Assembly: GCA_963772515.1 (NCBI GenBank)
Contig: CAVYXC010000002.1
Location: 248,001-312,000 of the forward strand
Origin: JAFAHD01 sp963772515
GTDB lineage: Bacteria > Vulcanimicrobiota > Vulcanimicrobiia > Eremiobacterales > Eremiobacteraceae
Direction: 5' to 3'
DNA length: 64,000 nucleotides
The translations under genes were made by a program, and so were the position numbers. Shown in pieces: positions 51,987-58,655 of this stretch (within the stretch, counting starts at the first letter, position 1; each line of letters starts with the position of its first letter). Under the pieces are notes generated by a model that saw only the letters and a list, made by a program, of their open reading frames with translations, was not told the origin of the DNA and did no database searches.

Positions 51987-53276
51987 GTGGATCGGCTTTG
52001 GTTCGTCTCGATCGACACCGAGCGGCTACGGCCGCACCTAACGGGCGCGTCGGCGAGATCCGCTCTCAACGCGCTCGCCCCGGCCGCCGCGGACACAGGC
52101 GTGCGCATACTCGACGCGTGTGTCGTGCCGGTGGGTCTGCGGGCGCTCGTGTATGCGCCGCGATTGCGCGACCTGCGCGCACTGAGTCGCCGTTATGTCG
52201 GTCGCGCGGCGAGCGCGCTTCGTGCCGCCGGCGTCAGCTGGCGGCCGGCGATCCGCGTCGCCCCGGTTGTGCCGGCGCACGCAGGCGCATGGCGAAGATT
52301 CATCGGGCGTTGCCGGACCCTCTATCAGGAGCACTCAACGATGTCAATCCCATCGACGATCGAACATCCGGCTCGCGCTGCGACGCGACCGAAAAAACGA
52401 AAGAACGCCAGCGCGACGGCGCGCAGCGGGGCTGCGCTCCTGCGCGCCATCGACCGCGTCGTGGACGCCGAGCTCGGCGCGGACGAAGGCGCCGCGCGCG
52501 TGCGACGCTACGTCGCCGATCACGATGCGCCGGCGAACGACTCGATCGCCTTTGGCAGGTTATGCGAGGTGATCTTCGCGCAAGGCATCGGCTTCACGAT
52601 CGTGGCGCGCAAACATGATGCGCTGACCCGCGCCTTCGCCAACTACGACCCTTCAGCCGTCGCCGCATTCAGCGAAGACGACGTCGTCCGTCTGCTGAGC
52701 GAGCCGATCATCCGCAACCGGTCGAAGATCTGCGCCTGCATCGAAAATGCACGGCGCTGGTGCGCGATCGCCGCATCGCATGGCAGCTACCTGGCGCGCG
52801 TGGCCGAGGTCGCGGCACAGGACGATCCGAGCAGCGGTTGGCCTGCGCTGACCGCGCTTCTCGCCGCCGACTTTGCGCGCCTCAACGAGACCGGCGCGCG
52901 CCAGACACTCAAACGGTGGGGCTTCTTCACGGCATTCGGCCACCCGGGTTCACGCCGCGTCATCGAGCGTTTGGACTTAGTCGACACGCAGTCGACGCCG
53001 GCGGCGGGTCAACTGATGATCGGCGCCATCGCTCAAGCCCTCTCGCGCGATACCTACGCCGTCGAGGCGACGCTCGCGCTTTTCGCAGCCCTTGGCCCAT
53101 GCAAAGTGGATCCGCGTTGTCCCACGTGTGCCCTGTGCGAGCGCTGCCCCGCTGGCATGCGCAAGACTACCGCGTTGGAATCAGGGGCGGCGACGTCGAG
53201 CGGCGAACCCGGCTCCGGCCGCGCGCGCGAGGCGGCCGAACCTGGAACACCGATGTTGGGAGGGTCCGATGCCTGA
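51987..53276 (+). CDS. HhH-GPD DNA glycosylase with Cys-rich C-terminus and unusual N-terminal region
   Basis: The frame encodes 429 residues. The core (about 150-370) is a helix-hairpin-helix glycosylase resembling Tag/3-methyladenine glycosylases: FGRLCEVIFAQGIGFTIVAR, FSEDDVVRLLSEPIIRNRSK and the hairpin region through FGHPGSRRVIERLD. A Cys cluster of five (spacing x5, x2, x2, x2) in GPCKVDPRCPTCALCERC resembles the FeS loop of Nth/MutY. Residues 1-118 look like a decayed REP-associated transposase domain lacking the HUH histidines (inference). An ATG at 52341 with CAGGAG upstream may be the true start. It overlaps the selenoprotein gene by eight bases. Confidence 0.8.
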   Translation: MDRLWFVSIDTERLRPHLTGASARSALNALAPAAADTGVRILDACVVPVGLRALVYAPRLRDLRALSRRYVGRAASALRAAGVSWRPAIRVAPVVPAHAGAWRRFIGRCRTLYQEHSTMSIPSTIEHPARAATRPKKRKNASATARSGAALLRAIDRVVDAELGADEGAARVRRYVADHDAPANDSIAFGRLCEVIFAQGIGFTIVARKHDALTRAFANYDPSAVAAFSEDDVVRLLSEPIIRNRSKICACIENARRWCAIAASHGSYLARVAEVAAQDDPSSGWPALTALLAADFARLNETGARQTLKRWGFFTAFGHPGSRRVIERLDLVDTQSTPAAGQLMIGAIAQALSRDTYAVEATLALFAALGPCKVDPRCPTCALCERCPAGMRKTTALESGAATSSGEPGSGRAREAAEPGTPMLGGSDA

Positions 53277-53839
53277 CGAGATCCGCTGGCTTTCCTCGGT
53301 CGACGAAGCCATCGCCCGATCGAAACAATCCGGCAAGCTGGTACTGCTCGACTTCTTCAGCCCGACCTGAGGGGGTTGCAAAGCACTGGATACCGTGACG
53401 TATCCTCAACCCTTCGTGCAAGCCATCGTTTCCGAGTACTGCGTTCCCATACAGATCAACAACACGCTCGATGAGAACAAACCGACGGTGCCAGCGTTTC
53501 CGCCACGTCTGGACGCCGGACTTGCGCGTGCTCGATGGAGACGGCTACGAACTGTATCGCTGGAACGGCTACCTGCCGCCGGGCGAATTCGCGGCACAGC
53601 TGCTCGCGGCGCTCGCACACGCGCGACTTCGTCTGCGCGAGTTCGATGCGGCGGAGATGCTCTACGCCGACGTCCTCAGGCGTTTTCCGACCGCGCTCGT
53701 GGCGCCCGAAGCGCAATACTTCAGCGGCGTGACCGGATATCGCAAGAGCGGCGAGGCCAATGCGCTGCTCCATGGTTGGCATGAACTCGAAAAAACGTAT
53801 CCGGATTCGGAATGGGCGGTGAAGCAGAACTTCGACTGA
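53269..53839 (+). CDS. Thioredoxin-fold selenoprotein (in-frame UGA = Sec; apparent +1 frameshift)
   Basis: The ATG overlaps the glycosylase stop (ATGCCTGA). Frame 1 reads LVLLDFFSPT, then TGA (53368-53370, residue 34), then GGCKALDTVTYPQPFV: a thioredoxin active site with Sec-Gly-Gly-Cys in place of Cys-Gly-Gly-Cys. After KPTV the family sequence RFRHVWTPDLRVLDGDGYE continues one base out of frame; dropping one C at 53491 restores it. The redox domain is followed by a helical TPR-like tail (LREFDAAEMLYADVLRRFP) ending at 53839, 189 residues in all. A SECIS-like hairpin follows the UGA, and selA, selB and tRNA-Sec are in this window. The product is probably a cytoplasmic thiol or selenol oxidoreductase; its partner is unknown. 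Confidence 0.85.
53373..53412 (+). promoter_or_regulatory. Bacterial SECIS-like element downstream of the UGA
   Basis: Starting two bases after the UGA, an outer stem GGGTTG (53373-53378) pairs perfectly with CAACCC (53407-53412). An inner stem GGATAC (53388-53393) pairs perfectly with GTATCC (53400-53405). The apical loop is the six-base CGTGAC, containing the GU expected for SelB recognition. The loop begins 24 bases after the UGA, within the 16-37 base range of bacterial SECIS elements. Confidence 0.85.
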
Positions 53840-53867
53840 TCGCCGGGAGCATCGTGACGCAACATGC

Positions 53868-54095
53868 CTAGTCTCGGAAATCAAGGAATCCTCCTGGCTG
53901 TCGATCTTCCCATTCGGCAATCAAGCCATTAAGAAACAGCGCCACTGCGCATATTCCGAACGCTAAGAGAAACGAGATATGCGTGAAGCGGCTAAAGCCG
54001 TAACCAACGACGCTACACACAACTAACCACACAATGAGCGCTCGCCAATCAAACCCGTTGTTGAGCCGTTTTCTGGACTGCTTCCGCTCGCTCAT
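53868..54095 (-). CDS. Small two-pass membrane protein
   Basis: A 75-residue protein with a basic N-terminus and two hydrophobic helices (LIVWLVVCSVVGYGF and ISFLLAFGICAVALFLNGL), then a polar tail with WEDRQPGG. No family recognised. Its coding sequence looks more AT-rich than its neighbours. The ATG overlaps the panE stop, read in the corrected frame, by four bases, which indicates coupling and supports the corrected panE frame. Confidence 0.65.
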   Translation of the reverse strand: MSERKQSRKRLNNGFDWRALIVWLVVCSVVGYGFSRFTHISFLLAFGICAVALFLNGLIAEWEDRQPGGFLDFRD

Positions 54096-55119
54096 GGACC
54101 CAAACCGATGGCTGCGCCGAGTGCGGATGGCTTGGCGCGAAAGTCATCCCACGGAATCGTGCCGGCGGTGATGCCGTCCAGAACACGTGCGACTGCCGCG
54201 TTCGCCGGCGCGCTGATCCCGCTCGCGGCAGCGCGCTGCGCGACGGCGCCGTTAAGCGCATCGACTTCGGTTTTCGGGCGGCCGGCGCGCGCGTCGATGA
54301 GCAGCGACGGCAGTTTGTCTCCACGCGCTCGCGCGACGCGAGACGCAAGCGCCATGCGCAGACACCCGGCGGAAGCAAACGTGCGGCGGCCACAAGCAAG
54401 GGAACCGGGAAATCGATCAGCGCGATAGGCGTAAGCCCGAGCTTGTCCATCGTCGCGATTGTTTCGAGCAGGCAGCGGCGTTCGATGTCGAACGCCGTCT
54501 TGTCGGCGTAGACCTGCGCGGGCGTCCAATCGAGGATCGCGCACACGGCGTTAGCGAGCAGGTTCATGCACAACTTAGACCACTTGAGGGCGCGCCAGTC
54601 GGGCGCTGCCGCTACTTTGATGCCGCTGACTTCGAACGCGGCGATGATCCAGTTATGCGCGAGCGCGCCGACGGGCGCGATCGTCAGACCGCCCTTCTTG
54701 GCGGCGACCACGCCCTCGGGCGTCGTCTCCACCGCCGTCGTCAGCGCGCCGGCCACCACGCGATCGTCGCCGAACGCAGCGGCGCACAGCTCTTCGTTGC
54801 CGAGCCCGTTCTGCAACACGAGGATCGCCGCGCGGTCGCAGGCCCGCAACCCACGAATCGAATCGATGGCGCCGGCCGTCGCGAACGACTTCACCGCTGT
54901 GACGACGAGATCGAACTCGCCGACCGCGCCGTCATCCTGGCCGAGCACAAGCGGGACGATGACGCGCTGGACCTTGTCGCCGATTCCTAGCAAATAGCCG
55001 TCGCGCAGCTGCGTTGCAGCATCCGGCTTGGCCAGCAGCACCGCGTCGTGCCCGGCGAGCGCAAGCTGCGCCGCGATGTAGCGGCCGATCGCTCCCGCGC
55101 CGACGATGAGAGCCCGCAC
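54092..55119 (-). CDS. panE: 2-dehydropantoate 2-reductase family protein (apparent frameshift)
   Basis: Ketopantoate reductase that uses NADPH to make pantoate for coenzyme A. The GTG start is followed by VGAGAIGRYIAAQLALAG (NADP site), VLQNGLGNE, and KWSKLCMNLLANAVCAILDWT with the catalytic Lys and Asn. Near 54365 the frame is lost: the family sequence GDKLPSLLIDARAGR and EVDALNGAV continues in a frame requiring one extra base, and ends at 54092. As written, translation would instead run on in unrelated sequence to 54049. Possible base-calling error or recent lesion. Confidence 0.85.
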
Positions 55120-55125
55120 GATCGG

Positions 55126-55578
55126 CTACGAACCTCGCCCGGTCGACCCGAACCCGCCGCCGGCCCGCTCGGTCGGCGCGAGCGCATCGCGCTTTTCGAA
55201 TCGAGCGTGTTGCACCGGCGCGATGATCATCTGCGCGATGCGATCGCCGCGGCGGATCAGAAACGGCTCGCTACCGTGATTGATGAGAATGACGCTGACC
55301 GGACCGCGATAATCGGCGTCGATCGTCCCGGGTGAGTTCAAGAGCGTGACGCCATACCTGAGCGCCAAGCCGCTGCGCGGACGCACCTGCGCCTCGAACC
55401 CCGGCGGCAGCGCCATCGCAAAGCCGGCCGACACGAGCGCGCGGCCGCCGGGCACGAGCGGAATCTCTTCGTGCACGGCTGCCAGCAAATCGCAGCCAGC
55501 GGCATCGGCGCTCATGTAGCGCGGCAGCGGCAAGCCTTCGCCCTCGGGCAGGACCGTGATCTCGACGACGATCTCCAC
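55126..55578 (-). CDS. dut: Deoxyuridine 5'-triphosphate nucleotidohydrolase
   Basis: A 150-residue trimeric dUTPase. The five motifs are visible: MSADAAGCDLLA, PRSGLALRYGV, NSPGTIDADYRG, RRGDRIAQMII and the C-terminal GGFGSTGR arm. It removes dUTP and supplies dUMP. The start is GTG, sharing one base with the nrdR stop (TAGTG). Confidence 0.96.
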   Translation of the reverse strand: MEIVVEITVLPEGEGLPLPRYMSADAAGCDLLAAVHEEIPLVPGGRALVSAGFAMALPPGFEAQVRPRSGLALRYGVTLLNSPGTIDADYRGPVSVILINHGSEPFLIRRGDRIAQMIIAPVQHARFEKRDALAPTERAGGGFGSTGRGS

Positions 55579-56030
55579 TATTCGTTCTTGGTCTGCAGTT
55601 GCGCGAGCTCTTCTTGGAACGAGTTGAGATCGGTGAACGAACGGTAGACCGACGCGAAGCGGATGTAGGCGACTTTGTCGAGCGTGCGCAGCGCACTCAT
55701 GACCAGCTCGCCGACCGTGCCCGACGGCACCTCGCTCTCGCCGCGCGCGTAGAGCTCGCGCTCGACGGTGTCGGCGATCTCTTGCATCTGGATCTCGGAG
55801 ATCGGACGTTTCTCGCACGCCCGGCGCAGACCGGCGAGCACTTTGTCGCGGTTGTACGGCTCGCGCCGCCCATCTTTTTTGACGATGAAGAGGCGGGCCG
55901 CTTCGATGCGCTCGTAGGTGGTGAAGCGATGTCGGCACGATTGGCATTCGCGCCGGCGGCGAACAGCGTTTTCGTCATCGCGGCTGTCGATGACACGCGT
56001 GTCGCCGTTGCGGCAAGCCGGACACACCAT
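55578..56030 (-). CDS. nrdR: Transcriptional repressor NrdR
   Basis: A 150-residue NrdR. The N-terminal zinc ribbon (CPAC ... CQSC) with DSRDDENAVRRRRECQSC, RFTTYERIE and an ATP-cone domain (KKDGRREPYNRDKVLAGLRRAC) are standard. NrdR senses nucleotide levels and represses ribonucleotide reductase genes. Its partner regulon is not in the window, but coupling to dut fits nucleotide control. Confidence 0.97.
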   Translation of the reverse strand: MVCPACRNGDTRVIDSRDDENAVRRRRECQSCRHRFTTYERIEAARLFIVKKDGRREPYNRDKVLAGLRRACEKRPISEIQMQEIADTVERELYARGESEVPSGTVGELVMSALRTLDKVAYIRFASVYRSFTDLNSFQEELAQLQTKNE

Positions 56031-56062
56031 AGGTCAGCGAGTCCGGCTCGCCGGAGTGATGG

Positions 56063-56209
56063 TTACTTCGAAGCCCCGATCTTGAACAGCTTGGTGCCGC
56101 ACACCGGGCACTCGCCCTGTACAGCCGGTCGGCCGTTCTTCATGGTGATCTGCGCGGGATTCTTGATCTCTCTCTTGGACTTGCATTTCACGCAATACGC
56201 TTCGGGCAT
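56063..56209 (-). CDS. Small zinc-ribbon protein (DUF5679-like)
   Basis: A 48-residue protein read from ATG 56209 to TAA. It has two Cys pairs, CVKC near the start and CPVC near the end, with a Lys-rich core (KSKREIKNPAQITMKNGRP) and a C-terminal GTKLFKIG. This is the pattern of the tiny DUF5679 zinc ribbons found beside topoisomerase or nrdR genes in many actinobacteria and relatives. It is probably a nucleic-acid binder. It lies 32 bases upstream of nrdR on the same strand. Confidence 0.8.
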   Translation of the reverse strand: MPEAYCVKCKSKREIKNPAQITMKNGRPAVQGECPVCGTKLFKIGASK

Positions 56210-56284
56210 CTATCTTGCTCCCTCGAGATGGCCGGCCCTGACATGCGAAGGACCGCCCGGCTGGAGTTCGAAGGCCCCTCCAGC

Positions 56285-56989
56285 ATGGACCGAACCACAC
56301 GGGCAGTCTTTTTCGACGCCGGTTACACGCTCCTTTGCATGGAACCGGACCAAAAGACCAACTTTTTGCGCTCTTGCGCCGATTTGGGCATCGAAATCGA
56401 CCATTCGAGGCTGCGCGAAGGCATCAGAGTCGCCTCGGAAATGCTCGCGCCGCGCACGCCGGCGGCCGAAAAGCAGCCATTTTCGATGGAAGCGGTCGAC
56501 CGTTTTTGGACGGAGTATCATCGCGTGCTGCTGGCGGTCTGCGCCGGTCGCCCGGAGGACGCGGATCGAGCGGATGCGGTCTATCGCCGCTTCACCGCGC
56601 ACTTGAGCTGGCGCGTCTACGACGAAGTGCGCCCGGTGCTGGTGCGCCTGCGCGAGCGCGGCGTCACCTTAGGGATCATCTCGAACTGGACCGGTGACCT
56701 CGAGGACGTGCTGCGCAGCGTCGAGCTGCATCACCACTTCGATTTCGTGCTCGATTCCGCGCATCTGGGATGGGAGAAGCCGCATCCCGAGATCTTCCTC
56801 GAGGCCTTGCGCCGCGCCGGCGTCGCGCCCGAACACGCGCTCCACGTCGGCGATTCGCCGGGGCACGACGTCGACGGCGCGCTCGCCGCCGGACTGCGCG
56901 CCGCGCTGCTCGACCGCGACGATGCGCATCCTTCATTCGAACGCGCGCCACGCGTGTCGTCGCTCGACGAACTGCTCGATCTCGTCTAA
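56285..56989 (+). CDS. HAD-superfamily hydrolase
   Basis: A 234-residue HAD-like hydrolase. Motif I is VFFDAGYTLL, where the second Asp (DxD) is replaced by Gly, as in the YjjG/HDHD3-type subgroup. Motif II is GIISNWTGD, and motifs III/IV are WEKPHPEIF and HVGDSPGHDVDGA. The missing acid/base Asp suggests limited phosphatase activity. The substrate is unknown. An upstream ATG at 56228 would add 19 poorly conserved residues. Confidence 0.88.
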   Translation: MDRTTRAVFFDAGYTLLCMEPDQKTNFLRSCADLGIEIDHSRLREGIRVASEMLAPRTPAAEKQPFSMEAVDRFWTEYHRVLLAVCAGRPEDADRADAVYRRFTAHLSWRVYDEVRPVLVRLRERGVTLGIISNWTGDLEDVLRSVELHHHFDFVLDSAHLGWEKPHPEIFLEALRRAGVAPEHALHVGDSPGHDVDGALAAGLRAALLDRDDAHPSFERAPRVSSLDELLDLV

Positions 56990-57048
56990 CGCTTTCCGTT
57001 CGTCCTTGGGTTGACGTTCCACTCAGCCCGCGTGATTGCACGCGGCGA

Positions 57049-58164
57049 GTGGACGAACTCGATCTCGGCTACCTGCTCGCCGTGGCAGCCGCCGGACTAT
57101 GGTCGCCGCGCGCGCTGACCGCGTGGCTGCATGCGCTTGGATCGACACGCGCGCTCGTCGCGCATGTCCGCGATGCACCCGGCTGCGTTCCGCCCGGCGT
57201 CGAGAAACTCTCGGAAACCACGGCGGCTCGCCTGGCGGTTATCGATGACAGCGTGGCGCGGGCTGCGGTCGCCGCGGCTCATACCTCCGGCGCGCGCGTC
57301 GTCGCGCGCGACGACACTACGTACCCAGCGACGCTGCGCGACTTATGCGATGCGCCGCTCGTGCTTTACGTCCGGGGCGACCTCGCATGCCTGAACCGGC
57401 GGACCGTGGCGATCGTCGGCAGTCGCGCTGCGACGTCGTATGGCCGATCGATAGCGGCCGCCATGGCGGCCGATTTCGGTTCGTTTGACGCCACGGTCGT
57501 CTCGGGGTTGGCGCGCGGCGTCGACGCGGCGGCGCACAAAGGAGCCGTCGACGCGAGCGTTCCGACCGTCGCCGTGCTAGGCTCGGGCATCCGCGCGCTC
57601 TATCCGCGCTATCATGCGTTGCTCGCCGACGAGATCGTCGCGAGCGGCGGCGCGGTTTTGTCGGAGTTCCCTCCGGACGAGTGCGCGCGCGCGTTCCAGT
57701 TCCCGATGCGCAATCGCGTCGTCGCTGCGCTCGCTGCAGCGACCGTCGTCATCGAAGCCAGTACGCGCAGCGGCGCGCTGATCACCGCGCGCTTGGCCGA
57801 CGAGCTGGGTCGCGGGGTGTTCGCGCTGCCCGGCGACGTCGGCCGCCAGACCAGCAAGGGGACGAATGCGCTGATCGCCGACGGCGTGCCGCTCGTCACG
57901 TCGGCCGCCGACATCGCTGCGCTCCTGGGCTGGGAGCGCGCAACAGCCGTCATCGCCGAACAGGCAGCCGAACCGTGCGATTCCTTATTGCAGCTGCTCG
58001 ACGAAGCGCGCTGCGTCGACGAGCTTGCACAGCGCTGCGGGGAGAGCGCCGCTCAGATCTCGGCCAAGCTCATGCTGCTCGAGCTCCGAGGCGCGGTCGA
58101 ACGCCGTGCTGGCGGACGCTACGCGGCGGTACGTGCGGGGGCGGCGGCGAACGCGAAGGCATGA
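57049..58164 (+). CDS. dprA: DNA-processing protein DprA
   Basis: A 371-residue DprA (Smf). A short N-terminal SAM-like domain is followed by the Rossmann domain with VAIVGSRAATSYGRS, VVSGLARGVDAAAHKGA, AVLGSGIRALYP, FPPDE and EASTRSGALITARLA, and a C-terminal winged helix. It loads RecA on incoming single-stranded DNA. With comM in the same window, natural transformation is likely part of this organism's repertoire (inference). Start is GTG; stop overlaps rlmH (ATGA). Confidence 0.95.
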   Translation: MDELDLGYLLAVAAAGLWSPRALTAWLHALGSTRALVAHVRDAPGCVPPGVEKLSETTAARLAVIDDSVARAAVAAAHTSGARVVARDDTTYPATLRDLCDAPLVLYVRGDLACLNRRTVAIVGSRAATSYGRSIAAAMAADFGSFDATVVSGLARGVDAAAHKGAVDASVPTVAVLGSGIRALYPRYHALLADEIVASGGAVLSEFPPDECARAFQFPMRNRVVAALAAATVVIEASTRSGALITARLADELGRGVFALPGDVGRQTSKGTNALIADGVPLVTSAADIAALLGWERATAVIAEQAAEPCDSLLQLLDEARCVDELAQRCGESAAQISAKLMLLELRGAVERRAGGRYAAVRAGAAANAKA

Positions 58165-58601
58165 ACTTGACGATCATCGCCGTGGACAAGCTGCGCGAAG
58201 CATACCTGCGCGACGGCTGCGAACGCTTTGCCGCCAAGCTCGCTCCGTATCTTCCGGTGAATACCATCGAAGTCAAGCCGTCGACGATGGAGGCTGAGGG
58301 CAAAGCGATGCTCGGTCGCATCGATCTGGACGGCGTGGTGTGGGCGCTCGACCGAGAGGGAGAAATGCTCTCATCGCCCTTGCTGGCGCAGCGACTCGCC
58401 GCGGCGGAGCGCTCTGGCCGGCGCAGACTCACCCTCCTGATCGGCGGCGCGTCTGGTCTTGACGCCGCCTGCCTCCAACGCGCGGATTTCCGCTGGTCGC
58501 TTTCGGGGCTGACGTTCTTGCACGAGATGGCGCGTCTGATAGCGCTCGAGCAATTGTTCCGTGCGGTCAAGATCAATCGCGGCGAACCCTATCACCGCTG
58601 A
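58161..58601 (+). CDS. rlmH: 23S rRNA (pseudouridine1915-N3)-methyltransferase RlmH
   Basis: A 146-residue SPOUT methyltransferase. The C-terminal knot region is highly conserved: LIGGASGLD, RADFRWSLS, LTFLHEMARLIALEQLFRA and KINRGEPYHR. It methylates Psi1915 in helix 69 of 23S rRNA. The ATG overlaps the dprA stop by four bases. Confidence 0.97.
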   Translation: MNLTIIAVDKLREAYLRDGCERFAAKLAPYLPVNTIEVKPSTMEAEGKAMLGRIDLDGVVWALDREGEMLSSPLLAQRLAAAERSGRRRLTLLIGGASGLDAACLQRADFRWSLSGLTFLHEMARLIALEQLFRAVKINRGEPYHR

Positions 58602-58655
58602 TCGAGCATCGTCCTCGCGAAGGGCGCATTGCGGTCTTCTGCCAATGAGGCGCAC

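Noticed and set aside
53395..53784. A 129-codon frame beginning with GTG directly after the UGA.
   Set aside because: Its first 30 residues are the continuation of the selenoprotein; after 53491 it is an Arg-rich wrong-frame translation of the same gene, so it is not a separate gene.
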